64,000 nucleotides of DNA from Brevibacterium luteolum. GTDB lineage: Bacteria; Actinomycetota; Actinomycetes; Actinomycetales; Brevibacteriaceae. Positions 7,605 to 19,277 of the stretch are shown piece by piece (the first letter of the stretch is position 1; each line of letters starts with the position of its first letter). Location of the stretch: NCBI RefSeq assembly GCF_013004595.1, contig NZ_JABEMC010000001.1, forward strand, positions 496,001-560,000, written 5' to 3'. The notes under the pieces were generated by a model that saw nothing but the letters and a program-made list of their open reading frames with translations, searched no databases and was not told the origin of the DNA. Position numbers and translations under genes: made by a program.

Positions 7605-9659
7605 ATGACCATCGCGCCATACGGTTCCTGGCCGTCTCCGATCTCCGCCGCCGATGTCGCTGCCGGCTCCGAGCCGATCAGCGACGCGCGCTTCATCGGC
7701 GATGCCATCATCTACGCCGCCCGCGTCAGCTCCGAAGGCGGACGCACCGGCATCGTCGTCAACCGATCCGGTCACCTCGGCGATGAGATCCAGTTGCTGC
7801 CACCGAACTTCAGCGCTCGCTCCCGCGTCCACGAATACGGCGGCTGCCCCTGGGCCGCCGACCCAGCAACCGGCACGCTGCTCTTCGTCAACGCCGACGA
7901 CCAGCGCATCTACCGCCTCGACATCTCCGCCGTGCTCAATGGCTCGGCACCAGCACCCGCCTCACCGCCGGTGCCGATCACCCCGGACACCGACATGGCG
8001 ATCCGCTATGGGGACCTGACCTACACCGGTGGGCGGATCCTCGCCGTCGAGGAGACCCACGAACACCTGCTGCCCGGCGCCTCGGGAACGGAGATCGCCG
8101 ACGCAGCCAGCACACGGGCCTCCGAGCAGCCGATCACCCGCAGCATCGTCGCCGTCGACGACTCCGGTGTCACCCGCCTGGCCGACGGGGCGCGGTTCCT
8201 CGCCTGGCCGCGCATCAGCCCGTGCCAGACGCTGCTGTCGTTCATCGGCTGGGAGCACCCGCACATGCCGTGGGACGAAACCGCCGTGTTCCTCCAGCCG
8301 CTCGACGCATCCGGCGCACCCGACGGGCCGGTCGAGAAGATCTACTACCGGCCGGGCGTCTCCGTCCTGCAGCCGGAGTGGCTCTCACGCACCAAGCTCG
8401 CCGTCACCGCCGACCCGACTGGCAGCTGGCAGCTGACTGGACTCGACGTGCCGGCCTTCCGCGCTCAGGCGCGCGGAGACAAGGGCGTCATGCCCGCCGA
8501 GGAGGAGCCGCTGCTCAGCATAGAAGGCGAGATCGGCGGCCCGCTGTGGCTGCTGGGCGAGCAGCACTACCTGCCCGTCGACGGCGGCAGCCGGGTGCTC
8601 GCCGCCGCACGCTTCGGCACCAGCCGGCTCATCTGGGCAAGCCCCCGCTCACACGAACACCAGAGCCTTGACTGCCCGCTGTCCGACATCGGGCTGCAGG
8701 ACTACCGCAACGGCACCGCCCTCATGATCGGCGGATCCTCCGACCGGGTCCGCGGACTCTACACGTACACCCTGGCCACCGGCGAACTCGAACCCGTCGC
8801 CCTCTCAGCAGCCGCCCCGGACCGCACCCGGGCGGCCTACTATCCGCGGGCAGAGCTGCGCGAATTCGACGGCATCCACGCGATCGTCTACCCGCCGCGC
8901 CACCCCCACTACACGGCGCCTGAGGGCGAGAAACCGCCGTATGTCGCCTTCGTCCACGGCGGACCGACCGGCCAGGCAACGCCGAAGGTCTCCGCCCATC
9001 ACGCCTTCTTCACCTCCCGCGGCATCGGCGTCATCGACGTCAACTACCGCGGCTCCACCGGCTACGGACGCGCCTACCGGGATGCGCTCAAAGACCAGTG
9101 GGGCATCGTCGACGTCGCCGACACCATCACCGCCGTCACCGGGCTCGTCGACGCCGGCCTGGCAGATGCCGACCGGCTGGCGATCTCCGGCGGATCCGCC
9201 GGCGGCTGGACGGTCCTGCGCGCCCTGACCACCACCTCGGTGTTCGCCGCCGGCGCCAGCTACTACGGCGTCGGCGACCTGCGGGCCCTGGCTGAGGAGA
9301 CCCACGACTTCGAATCCCGCTACCTCGACGGACTCGTCGGCGTCTACCCCGAAGAAGCCGAACGCTACACCTCGCTCGCCCCGGTCAACCTGCTCGATGA
9401 GCTCAGCGTGCCGGTGGCGATCTTCCAGGGCGAAGAGGACCCGATCGTCCCGCCGAGCCAGGCCCGCCTGCTCATCGAGGCTCTCGAAGCCCGCGGCCTG
9501 CCCTACACCGCGACCTTCTACCCGGGTGAATCCCACGGCTTCGTCCAGACTGCCAACGTCACCGACTCCCTCGAACAGGAGCTGTCGTTCTACGGGCGCG
9601 TCATGGGATTCGACACTCCCGGCCTGCCGGCCGCCCGGATGAAGGGCCGCGGCCGGTGA
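7605..9659 (+). CDS. S9-family prolyl oligopeptidase-type serine peptidase
   Basis: 684 residues. The N-terminal two thirds resemble a beta-propeller; the C-terminal alpha/beta-hydrolase domain has AFVHGGPTGQ (oxyanion region), the nucleophile elbow GGSAGGW, the acid in GEEDPIVPP and the histidine in YPGESHGF, i.e. a full Ser-Asp-His triad in the right order for S9C acylaminoacyl-peptidase/dipeptidyl-peptidase relatives. No signal peptide, so cytosolic peptide turnover is likely. TAATCT at 7593-7598 lies 6 bases before ATG 7605, supporting a leaderless start there rather than at GTG 7599. The stop overlaps the next start as GTGA. Confidence 0.92.
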   Translation: MTIAPYGSWPSPISAADVAAGSEPISDARFIGDAIIYAARVSSEGGRTGIVVNRSGHLGDEIQLLPPNFSARSRVHEYGGCPWAADPATGTLLFVNADDQRIYRLDISAVLNGSAPAPASPPVPITPDTDMAIRYGDLTYTGGRILAVEETHEHLLPGASGTEIADAASTRASEQPITRSIVAVDDSGVTRLADGARFLAWPRISPCQTLLSFIGWEHPHMPWDETAVFLQPLDASGAPDGPVEKIYYRPGVSVLQPEWLSRTKLAVTADPTGSWQLTGLDVPAFRAQARGDKGVMPAEEEPLLSIEGEIGGPLWLLGEQHYLPVDGGSRVLAAARFGTSRLIWASPRSHEHQSLDCPLSDIGLQDYRNGTALMIGGSSDRVRGLYTYTLATGELEPVALSAAAPDRTRAAYYPRAELREFDGIHAIVYPPRHPHYTAPEGEKPPYVAFVHGGPTGQATPKVSAHHAFFTSRGIGVIDVNYRGSTGYGRAYRDALKDQWGIVDVADTITAVTGLVDAGLADADRLAISGGSAGGWTVLRALTTTSVFAAGASYYGVGDLRALAEETHDFESRYLDGLVGVYPEEAERYTSLAPVNLLDELSVPVAIFQGEEDPIVPPSQARLLIEALEARGLPYTATFYPGESHGFVQTANVTDSLEQELSFYGRVMGFDTPGLPAARMKGRGR

Positions 9660-10816
9660 GCCGGTACAGTCACAGCACTGACCGGGTGTTCGCCTCCGGC
9701 CGCGGCGGCTGGCCGGTCACGGCCGCCGCCTGGACCGGCACCGGACGGCCGGCAGACGGCGAGTCGCGCACCGAGTCCGATGTCCGCGAGGCCGCCCGCA
9801 TCACCGCCGGGATGCTCGCCGAGGAGGCGGTCCCGTTCCTGCCGGCGGTCACCACCGGGCCCGGCAGCGAGGGCGTCGCCCGGGCGGCCGCCCTGTGCGC
9901 GGACCTGACCGTCGAAGCCACCGCCGCAGGCTGGCAGCTGACCCACCGGCCCGGCCGCGACGCCCGCCGCGCGGCCTCACGGCTCGGGGAGGATGCCGAT
10001 GCCGCCGCCGAGGTGTTCGCTGAGTTCGCAGGCCCGGTCAAGATCAGCCTGCCGGGACCGGTGAGCCTGGCGGCCCTGCTGCTCGAACCCCGCGGCGAAT
10101 CGACGCTGGCCGATCCCGGTGCGCGCCGCGACGTCGTGGCCGGTTACGCCCACGGGCTCAGCGAGCACGTCACGCACCTGCGCCGGCTGATGCCAGACGC
10201 TGTGATCATCATCCAGCTCGACGAACCGCATGCCGCTGCCGCACTGTCCGGGCAGCTGGCCACCACAGCCGGGCGCACGCGGCTGCCGGCCCTGCCCGAG
10301 ACCGAGGCGGTCACTGCCTGGCGAGGTATCCGCGAGGCCATCGCCTCCGCCGCAGGGAACACGCTGGTCTTCCTGCCCGGGATCCGACCGCTGACCTGGT
10401 ACAGCCACGGGCAGGCCCGCAGCCTCACCGAGGTGCTCACCGGTGCCGGCATCGGCGGCATCGGCATCGACGTCGATGCCCGCACAGACGCACGACTCTT
10501 CGAACAGGCCTTCACCTGGTGGGCCGGCCACCGCACAGCGGCTGCCGGTCACCCGGTTCCGGCGCTGACGCTGGGAGTCGGGACCGCCTCGGGAACGGGA
10601 ATCGACATCGCCGCCTGGCGGCACCGGCTCACCGGCGTCGTCGAGACCCTCGGACTGCCCGATGCGGCACTGGCCGAGCTCGGCATCCTCACCGGCCCGC
10701 CGGCCCCGCTCACCCGCGCGCAGGCCCAGGCGGCCGCCGATGCGGATCCGGTGCATCCGCGCACCTGGCTGGCAGCAGCGAGCCAGCTGGCGCAGGAGTG
10801 CGCGGGCCTGGACTGA
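9656..10816 (+). CDS. MetE-like (cobalamin-independent methionine synthase/UROD-fold) protein
   Basis: 386 residues, GTG start overlapping the previous stop by four bases. Similar genes sit between mnmA and ligA in other actinobacteria and are commonly annotated as methionine synthase, vitamin-B12 independent. Features seen: VKISLPGPVSLAALL (the LPGP loop of the MetE/UROD barrel), IIIQLDEPHAA and GIGIDVDART. At about half the length of true MetE (about 750 residues) and without an obvious His/Cys zinc set, catalysis of methionine synthesis is doubtful; a methyltransferase-fold protein of unknown substrate is the safer call. Confidence 0.75.
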   Translation: MSRYSHSTDRVFASGRGGWPVTAAAWTGTGRPADGESRTESDVREAARITAGMLAEEAVPFLPAVTTGPGSEGVARAAALCADLTVEATAAGWQLTHRPGRDARRAASRLGEDADAAAEVFAEFAGPVKISLPGPVSLAALLLEPRGESTLADPGARRDVVAGYAHGLSEHVTHLRRLMPDAVIIIQLDEPHAAAALSGQLATTAGRTRLPALPETEAVTAWRGIREAIASAAGNTLVFLPGIRPLTWYSHGQARSLTEVLTGAGIGGIGIDVDARTDARLFEQAFTWWAGHRTAAAGHPVPALTLGVGTASGTGIDIAAWRHRLTGVVETLGLPDAALAELGILTGPPAPLTRAQAQAAADADPVHPRTWLAAASQLAQECAGLD

Positions 10817-11159
10817 GCCTAGAACACCGCGAATGAACTCTCCGTAGCTGCGTGGGATTCACCCCTGACCATTCTGGACCGCTGCGCCAGTGCCCTGAAG
10901 TGACGGTTGCATCTGCTCGATTGAAAGATGTCAAAAGTGCCTGAGACTGTTGGCACGAAATCACTGAGCACCACACCACACGGTGCTGGATCCGTCCATG
11001 AGGCGTGATGCCGATCGTTGCCCTCAGGAACGCACTGAGAACACAGGTACTTGGATCACAATCAGGTAACGCGTTACGTGCGGGTGCAGGTCCGCAGCTC
11101 TGATGCCGTGTGATGAACACCGTTCACTTGCATCCCCAGAGCCGTGAAAGAAGTCCCCA
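10817..11159. other. Intergenic gap with a 12-bp palindrome
   Basis: 343 bases with no convincing gene. Base composition falls from GC-rich to near 55% across it, marking the left edge of the AT-rich island. It holds GTAACGCGTTAC at 11066-11077 and a weak ribosome site AAAGAAG just before 11160. Confidence 0.6.
11066..11077. promoter_or_regulatory. Candidate operator GTAACGCGTTAC
   Basis: A perfect 12-base palindrome with a central CG, 82 bases before the start of the secreted-protein gene. A central CG in AACGCGTT is characteristic of LacI/GalR-family operators; no such regulator is in the window, so this is inference. Confidence 0.4.
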
Positions 11160-11960
11160 ATGAAATATATATCCCGTACTATCGTTGCGGTTGTGTCATG
11201 CTTTTTGCTGGCCGAAGTTTCCCTCGTTCCCGTGGCTGCGCACGCGCTACCCGAGGTGGCCGAACTGCGGAATACGGCTGAAGCAAGCGGGTATCCAGTC
11301 ATCGAAGAGTCGGTGGATGGATCACTTTACATCTACAATCCGCAAGAGCCGGTTGATCGTATTACACAAGAGCAGGTTCCGGATGAGTGGATTTCTGCAG
11401 TTCCATCGGAGTCGGAAACGGCAAAGTATGTGGCGAGTGAGGTGGGTGGACCTCGTGGCGATGCGTCAGGTGTTCGCGATGCCATTGCAGGTTCAGGTGG
11501 TGTAGCGTCAGCAGGAAAATCGCCTTATCACTACCATTTTAACGTTGTGATCTGGAGAGATGGGTCAGGTTCCTCAGCTAAGGCTCGAGCTCACTTTCGA
11601 GCTTTGAACAAGAATATGAAGAAGACGTTTCCCTTAGGCGGTATGCCGCGCACGGTTAGAACTGGTGCCACGTACAAGCTTCGGCCTGGCTCCAACCCAG
11701 TGAAGGTCACTGCTGTTGGGAAAGACTACTTTACTTTGCGATCGCTCCCGGGGCATGCCGAAGGGGCAGGTAAAAATGTTACGTTCAAAATCAAGTACAC
11801 TAAGCCGAACTATGTACTTTCAGCTAGTGCCAATGGTCCAGCTCGCGCTTGGCAGAAAAAGCCGATGCTCAAGTTCGGAAATAAACTATTTGCATACTCA
11901 CTCTGGAGTAGCTTTGCTTGCAGGATTCGTAATGACGTACTTAAGAGGCCATGTATCTAA
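11160..11960 (+). CDS. Secreted protein of unknown function, AT-rich
   Basis: 266 residues. A signal peptide is clear: MKYISRTIVAVVSCFLL followed by a likely cleavage after AHA (residues 27-29). The mature part begins LPEVAELRNTAEASGYPVIE; the centre has PYHYHFNVVIWRDGSG; a beta-rich part follows with VKVTAVGKDYFTLRSLPGH and AEGAGKNVTFKIKYTK; the end has two cysteines (FACRIRNDVLKRPCI). Base composition is about 45-50% GC and codons such as AAA, TTT and GTA are common, unlike all neighbours, so recent acquisition is likely. A small three-helix membrane protein follows 29 bases downstream. A secreted toxin with membrane immunity partner is one possibility; there is no motif that proves it. Confidence 0.75.
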   Translation: MKYISRTIVAVVSCFLLAEVSLVPVAAHALPEVAELRNTAEASGYPVIEESVDGSLYIYNPQEPVDRITQEQVPDEWISAVPSESETAKYVASEVGGPRGDASGVRDAIAGSGGVASAGKSPYHYHFNVVIWRDGSGSSAKARAHFRALNKNMKKTFPLGGMPRTVRTGATYKLRPGSNPVKVTAVGKDYFTLRSLPGHAEGAGKNVTFKIKYTKPNYVLSASANGPARAWQKKPMLKFGNKLFAYSLWSSFACRIRNDVLKRPCI

Positions 11961-11989
11961 ATTATAGGTTTCGCCGGTAGAAAGAATTG

Positions 11990-12241
11990 ATGGTGGATAT
12001 GAAGCATTTTTGCGTAATAATTGGTCTTGGGTGCGCGGCGGCTGGCGGGGCCCTCTTGGGTGACTTGTTTGTTTACGGGAACCCGGTTTGGCCACTCATC
12101 GCTGTTGTGTCGACTCTGGTGCTGTATATTGTAATGCATCGTCGGGTCGATACTCCAGTCCTCACGCTACTCGTAGGTGCGGTTTTCTTCTTGGCGGTGA
12201 ATATTTCAGCAATTCCCTTCTACTTTCAGCAGGTCATTTAG
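11990..12241 (+). CDS. Small three-helix membrane protein, AT-rich
   Basis: 83 residues with three hydrophobic segments (FCVIIGLGCAAAGGALLG, PVWPLIAVVSTLVLYIVM, VLTLLVGAVFFLAVNISAI). Same low-GC composition as the secreted protein before it, 29 bases away, so probably the same transcript and the same transfer event. The start could be ATG 11990 or ATG 11999; the first has GAAAGAA upstream. Not recognised; size and partner would suit an immunity or export helper protein, which is inference only. Confidence 0.6.
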   Translation: MVDMKHFCVIIGLGCAAAGGALLGDLFVYGNPVWPLIAVVSTLVLYIVMHRRVDTPVLTLLVGAVFFLAVNISAIPFYFQQVI

Positions 12242-12386
12242 TCGTGTGAAATGGCTTGAGTGCACGGGTAGGGTGAGTCAGATAGTTGTCGCTCCTCTAC
12301 CCGTTGTGAACAATAATTGAAAGGAGAAGTGAGCTTCGGTGGTGAAGCTGGGGTCGAGGCCTTATTCCTTGCCGCCCCCACCGTGA

Positions 12387-14675
<2,289 letters not shown>

Positions 14676-15050
14676 CCTGCGTGCCGTTCCTGCCGGATGG
14701 AATCCGGACACCGTGCCGAATTCCTGCACCTGCCTGGCCCCCGCAAGCTTCGGCGATGAGCGCCTCGTCTTCGGTCACCAGCTGGTCCTCGCAGAACCGG
14801 ACGACTGCCGATCACGCTGCCGTGTCACTGCGCTCAGCCGGTGGAGGGCGTTCATCCTTCTCGGCCATGTTCGCCCTTCCGCGCCGCCAGGGTTCCACGG
14901 TGCATCTGATCGATGCCGGCCTTGAGCTTCCTGACGGCCGCTCGCAGCGGGAACCGCCTTCGGAGGAGGCTGTCCAGATGCCTGCTGCCGGGCTAGCGGT
15001 CTGCGCCGCGCCTGGGAACGTCTCCCGGCCAGTCTGGCTAGACTGCGGCC
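14676..15050. other. Intergenic gap after ligA
   Basis: 375 bases with no gene I can support on either strand; the open frames here lack ribosome sites and familiar motifs. Its right end holds TAGACT (15039-15044), 6 bases before the ATPase start. Confidence 0.5.
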
Positions 15051-16511
15051 ATGAACGACACTCCCCGCACCCAGCCCACCTCGTCGGCCAGCCCGCTCGT
15101 CACCCCCGAGGAGCTGCGCGACTTCGCCACCCGGTTCTCTGCCTTCGTCGACACCATGGCCGAGCACAGCACTGCCGGCAACCCTGCAACCCCGAGCTTC
15201 CGCGCGCTGCTGAGCGACCACCTCGGCGGCCCGGCCGAGGAGTTCGAAGCTGTCGCCAAGCGGTTCCCCGTCTGGCGCTACGCCGACCTCGACATCGGCA
15301 TCGAAGCCGTGCTCGGTGACGAGCGCACCGTCCACGGCATCAACACCGATGAGGACTCCTTCGACTTCACCGAACTCATCGCCAACCGGTACGACAACTT
15401 CTTCCCCGGTGCCGTGCAGTACGAGTCGGTACCCACCGGCCCCGAGGCGCGCCGCCGGGTCGCTTCGGAGGCGGTGTCCCTCTTCGAACGCGACGGCCAG
15501 CCGATGGCGCTGCTGCAGGCTCGCTCCGGTGATTTCGGTGAGCTCGTCTCCTACGTCTCGATCCTCTCCGGCGATGACATCGCCGCCGAAGAAGTGCTCA
15601 CCGAGATCGCGGAGGCGATGAACGCCCGCTCGACCCTGCGTGGGCAGGTCGTGACCTTCGGGGGAGGAGCCTTCGGCGAGGCCTCCCAGGCGGTGCAGTT
15701 CCATCCTCGCCCGCAGATCGCAGCCGACCAGGTGATCCTGCCGGAAGACACGCTGGAGCGGATCCGCCGCCACGTGCTCGGCATCTCCGAGATGGCGAAG
15801 CAGCTGCAGGCCGCCGGCCAGCACCTCAAACGCGGCATCCTGCTCTACGGCCCTCCCGGCACCGGCAAGACCCACACCGTCCGCCACCTCACCGGACTGG
15901 CCACCGGCAGCACCGTCATCATGCTCTCTGGGGAGAGCCTGCAGGCGATCAGCCTTGCCGCTGAGACCGCCCGCGCCCTGCAGCCGGCGATCGTGGTGCT
16001 TGAGGACTGCGACCTCGTCGCCGAGTCCCGTGACTTCTCCGAAGGCGCCCGGCCGCTGCTCTTCGAAGTCCTCGATGCCCTCGACGGACTGGCCGGTGAC
16101 GCTGATGTCGCCTTTGTCCTCACGACCAATCGGGCCGAGGCCCTCGAAGAGGCGCTCGTGCAGCGGCCGGGCCGCATCGACTTGGCTGTCGAGATCCCGC
16201 GTCCGGATACGGCAGCCCGCCGTGCCCTGTTCGAGCTGTACTCCCAGCAGCTGAGCTTCACGCCGGCCGCCCTCGACGAGGCCGCCGCGCGCACCGAGGG
16301 AGTCACCGCCTCCTTCGTCAAGGAAGCCGTGCGCCGCTCTGTGGTGCTCGCCGCCCTCGATGGGCAGAAGGCAGAAGATGCGTCGCTGCTGGCAGCGGTC
16401 GCTGAGCTGCGCGGGGATGAGGAGCGCCTGACTGCCTCACTGCTGGCAAGCGGCAGCGACGGTGAGGACTTCGACGTCGACGGGTTCGGCGAAGGCGACG
16501 TCGACTACTGA
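15051..16511 (+). CDS. AAA+ ATPase (FtsH/Cdc48-like ATPase domain)
   Basis: 486 residues. The N-terminal half (about 1-245) is a substrate- or partner-binding region without known motifs. The AAA core has Walker A YGPPGTGKTH (about 267-275), a Walker B variant IVVLEDCDLV in which the usual DE is ED, sensor-1 TTNRAEAL and the second region of homology QRPGRIDLAVEIPRP with arginine fingers. No transmembrane segment and no protease domain follow, so it is a stand-alone remodelling ATPase. Leaderless promoter TAGACT sits 6 bases before ATG 15051. The gene ends in a 7-base convergent overlap with the small membrane protein at 16505-16744. Confidence 0.9.
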   Translation: MNDTPRTQPTSSASPLVTPEELRDFATRFSAFVDTMAEHSTAGNPATPSFRALLSDHLGGPAEEFEAVAKRFPVWRYADLDIGIEAVLGDERTVHGINTDEDSFDFTELIANRYDNFFPGAVQYESVPTGPEARRRVASEAVSLFERDGQPMALLQARSGDFGELVSYVSILSGDDIAAEEVLTEIAEAMNARSTLRGQVVTFGGGAFGEASQAVQFHPRPQIAADQVILPEDTLERIRRHVLGISEMAKQLQAAGQHLKRGILLYGPPGTGKTHTVRHLTGLATGSTVIMLSGESLQAISLAAETARALQPAIVVLEDCDLVAESRDFSEGARPLLFEVLDALDGLAGDADVAFVLTTNRAEALEEALVQRPGRIDLAVEIPRPDTAARRALFELYSQQLSFTPAALDEAAARTEGVTASFVKEAVRRSVVLAALDGQKAEDASLLAAVAELRGDEERLTASLLASGSDGEDFDVDGFGEGDVDY

Positions 16512-16744
16512 GGTCTCCGGTTCTCGCGGCCCCGGCGCCGTCGGCTGCTCACGCTGGACTCGCCGCGCCGCACGGTGCGCCAGCGGCGGACGGCGATGAC
16601 GAGTGCGGCGATGAGGGACACGAGAGCCAGGCCCCAGAACACCGCTGCCAGATCGTGCAGCCCCGGTGCGAAGACGAGCGCCAGGCTGCCGATCGCCAGC
16701 AGGAGCAGGTCGATGATCCATCTCGACGCCTGCGGGATTCTCAT
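16505..16744 (-). CDS. Small membrane protein with Arg-rich tail
   Basis: 79 residues: two hydrophobic helices (WIIDLLLLAIGSLALVFAPG, AAVFWGLALVSLIAALVIAV) then a basic tail (RRWRTVRRGE, SSRRRRGRENRR). ATG 16744 has a GTGGAGGA ribosome site. Its 3' end overlaps the ATPase gene by 7 bases on the other strand. Function unknown. Confidence 0.65.
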   Translation of the reverse strand: MRIPQASRWIIDLLLLAIGSLALVFAPGLHDLAAVFWGLALVSLIAALVIAVRRWRTVRRGESSVSSRRRRGRENRRPQ

Positions 16745-16898
16745 TCGTCCTCCACTCGCTCGGTGATGCCTCGACGCTAGGAGCCGTCGCCGGCTTCTGG
16801 CAACCCCCGCCCGCTATCACGGACCGTTCTGCCTACGGTTCAGCGGAGACCCAGCCGGGACGAAGCCGGCCACCAACTGCCGGTGCCAGACTGGAGGC

Positions 16899-17372
16899 AT
16901 GTGGACTCTCGTACGCCTGGTCATCGGCTCGGCACTCGTCTCCGGCATCGTCTTCGGCGCCGGCCACGTCACCCGGCTGATCGACACGCAGGTACTTCCC
17001 GACACCCCTGGCATCGCTGTCCAGGAAGCGACAGCCGAACTCGACGAGAACAGCGGCACCCTGCGGGCTGCCATCGCCGAGGTCGGACGCACCGCAGCAC
17101 CGGAAGCCGCCTACCTGCCCACCGCCTCGGGCCAGGAGACCCGGCCCACCCGCAAGGACGACGACGATGACGACGACACCCCCTCCTCGGGCACGGCCAC
17201 GAGCAGGCACACCGGTGACGCCGCACTGCCAGCCGACAGCGCGCAGGCGCGGGTGAACGGGCTGGCCGCCGACCTCAGCCGGGCAGTGGCCAACGGCCAC
17301 GCCACCCCCGCGGCCGCAGAGCGGTTCCTCACCGAAGTCGCCGGCTACATCCGCAACGAATCGGCTGCCTGA
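16899..17372 (+). CDS. Membrane-anchored or secreted protein with poly-Asp linker
   Basis: 157 residues. An N-terminal hydrophobic segment (VRLVIGSALVSGIVFGAG, residues 5-22) may be an anchor or signal peptide. A run KDDDDDDD with flanking Ser/Thr/Pro (about 86-105) separates two helical parts; the C-terminal part is Ala-rich (LAADLSRAVANGHATPAAAERFL). CAGACT at 16887-16892 is 6 bases before ATG 16899. It lies just before gatCAB but has its own promoter and gatC another. Function unknown. Confidence 0.7.
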   Translation: MWTLVRLVIGSALVSGIVFGAGHVTRLIDTQVLPDTPGIAVQEATAELDENSGTLRAAIAEVGRTAAPEAAYLPTASGQETRPTRKDDDDDDDTPSSGTATSRHTGDAALPADSAQARVNGLAADLSRAVANGHATPAAAERFLTEVAGYIRNESAA

Positions 17373-17457
17373 CCGAGGCAGAGCGTTGGCACCCGCAGGT
17401 GGCCAGGCGCCGGTTAGACTCGTCTGTGACACGAACGCGAACAATGAAGGGGTGACG

Positions 17458-17763
17458 ATGTCGCAGACATCCGCGATCACCGCCGCTGAGGTCAGCCACC
17501 TGGCCGACCTCGCCCGGATCGCCCTGACCGATGAGGAGCAGGCCGCACTCACCGGCGACCTCAACGCCATTCTCTCCAGCGTGGCCGCCGTCCAGGAGGT
17601 CGCCACCGACGAGGTGCCGGCCACCAGCCACCCGATTCCGCTGAGCAACGTCATGCGCCCGGACACCGTCGGCGAGACGCTCACCGCCGACGAGGCGCTC
17701 TCCGGCGCCCCGGCCAGTGAAGACGGCAAGTTCCTCGTCCCGCAGATCCTCGGGGAGGACTGA
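17458..17763 (+). CDS. gatC: Asp/Glu-tRNA amidotransferase subunit C
   Basis: 101-residue small subunit that stabilises GatA and links it to GatB in the enzyme that converts Glu-tRNA(Gln) and Asp-tRNA(Asn) to the amidated forms. Typical start [25 protein letters not shown] sequence (here [20 protein letters not shown]) and the conserved tail [16 protein letters not shown] 17458 follows AAGGGG; a TAGACT box at 17415-17420 would start a transcript with a leader of about 30 bases. Its TGA overlaps the gatA ATG by one base. Confidence 0.95.
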   Translation: MSQTSAITAAEVSHLADLARIALTDEEQAALTGDLNAILSSVAAVQEVATDEVPATSHPIPLSNVMRPDTVGETLTADEALSGAPASEDGKFLVPQILGED

Positions 17764-19268
17764 TGGCAGATCTCACGCGCCTGAGCGCGCTCGACCTCGC
17801 CGCCGGCATGCGGGCCGGCGACTACACCTCGACCGAGGTCACCCAGGCCCACCTCGACCGGATCGGTGCCGTCGATGAGACCATCGGCGCCTTCATCACC
17901 GTCACCGCCGATGCCGCCCTGGCCACCGCCGCTGACGTCGACCGACGCCGGGCCGCAGGTGAGACCCTGCACCCGCTGGCCGGTGTGCCGGTCGCGCACA
18001 AGGACCTCATCGTCACCGAGGGCGTGGCGACGACGGCCGCCTCGAAGATGCTCGAAGGCTGGGTGCCGCCGTACTCGGGCACCGTCTACCGCCACACCCA
18101 GGAAGCGGGCATGCCGCTGCTGGGCAAGACGAACCTCGATGAGTTCGCCATGGGTGCGACCACCGAGAACTCCGCCTTCGGTCCGACGGCCAACCCGTGG
18201 GATACCACGAAGGTCCCCGGCGGCTCCTCCGGCGGTGCCGCGGCAGCGCTGGCCGCCTATGAGGCGCCGCTGTCCGTCGGCACTGACACGGGTGGTTCGG
18301 TCCGCCAGCCGGCCGCCTTCACCGGCACCGTCGGCGTCAAGCCGACCTACGGCTCGGTCTCCCGCTATGGAGTCATCGCGATGGCCTCCAGCCTCGACCA
18401 GGTCGGCCCGATGGGCCGCACCGTCGCCGACGCCGCCGCCCTGCACGAAGTGCTCGCCGGCCACGACCCGCACGACTCGACCTCGCTGCGGGACCAGGCG
18501 ACCGGCTTCCTCGCCGCCGCTGAGGCCGGCGCTGCTTCCGGCAGCCTGTCCGGCAAGCGCCTGGGTGTCATCCGACAGCTCACCGGCGAGGGGGTCGAAC
18601 CCGGCGTGCAGGCCGCTTTCGACGAGGCGCTGCGGATCGCCGCAGCTGCCGGGGCTGAGATCGTCGACATCGACTGCCCGAGCTTCGCCTACGCCGTTGA
18701 GGCCTACTACCTCATCATGCCCTCGGAGGTGTCCTCGAACCTCGCCCGCTACGACGGCATGCGCTTCGGCCTGCGGGTCGAGCCCGAGGAGGGCCCGGTC
18801 ACTGCGGAGACTGTCATGGCCGCCACGCGCGCCGCCGGATTCGGCGCGGAGGTCAAGCGCCGCATCATCCTCGGCACCTATGCGCTCTCGGCCGGCTACT
18901 ACGACGCCTACTACGGTTCGGCCCAGAAGGTCCGCACACTGGTCCAGCGCGACTTGGCCAAGGCCTTCGAGACTGCCGATGTGCTCGTCTCGCCGACTGC
19001 CCCGACGACGGCCTTCGACCTGGGGGCTGCCAAGGAGATGGACCCGATGTCGCTGTACCTCGGCGACGTCGCGACCATCCCGGCCAACCTCGCCGGCGTG
19101 CCGGGCATGAGCGTGCCGGCCGGTGTGACCGACGGGCTGCCGGTGGGCTTCCAGCTGCTCGCCCCGGCCCGTGAGGATGTGCGCCTGTATGAGATCGGCG
19201 CCGGCATCGAGGCTGCCGTCAACGAGACTCGCGGGGCTGGCGTGCTCGCCGCCGCGCCGGAACTGTGA
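17763..19268 (+). CDS. gatA: Asp/Glu-tRNA amidotransferase subunit A
   Basis: 501-residue amidase subunit that frees ammonia from glutamine. The amidase-signature triad is intact: K80 (PVAHKDL), S155 (PGGSSGG) and S179 ([12 protein letters not shown]). Length is normal (about 485-500). It overlaps gatC by one base and is followed 9 bases later by gatB, so all three subunits are made from one mRNA in equal amounts. Confidence 0.97.
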   Translation: MADLTRLSALDLAAGMRAGDYTSTEVTQAHLDRIGAVDETIGAFITVTADAALATAADVDRRRAAGETLHPLAGVPVAHKDLIVTEGVATTAASKMLEGWVPPYSGTVYRHTQEAGMPLLGKTNLDEFAMGATTENSAFGPTANPWDTTKVPGGSSGGAAAALAAYEAPLSVGTDTGGSVRQPAAFTGTVGVKPTYGSVSRYGVIAMASSLDQVGPMGRTVADAAALHEVLAGHDPHDSTSLRDQATGFLAAAEAGAASGSLSGKRLGVIRQLTGEGVEPGVQAAFDEALRIAAAAGAEIVDIDCPSFAYAVEAYYLIMPSEVSSNLARYDGMRFGLRVEPEEGPVTAETVMAATRAAGFGAEVKRRIILGTYALSAGYYDAYYGSAQKVRTLVQRDLAKAFETADVLVSPTAPTTAFDLGAAKEMDPMSLYLGDVATIPANLAGVPGMSVPAGVTDGLPVGFQLLAPAREDVRLYEIGAGIEAAVNETRGAGVLAAAPEL

Positions 19269-19277
19269 GGACGTGAG

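Noticed and set aside
5617..7620. 667-codon minus-strand open frame opposite cysteine desulfurase and mnmA
   Set aside because: Covers parts of two well-supported genes and lacks any recognisable domain.
14681..15319. Open frame on the plus strand running from the ligA gap into the AAA+ ATPase gene
   Set aside because: Out of frame with the ATPase, no ribosome site, no motif; the ATPase start at 15051 is supported by a promoter.
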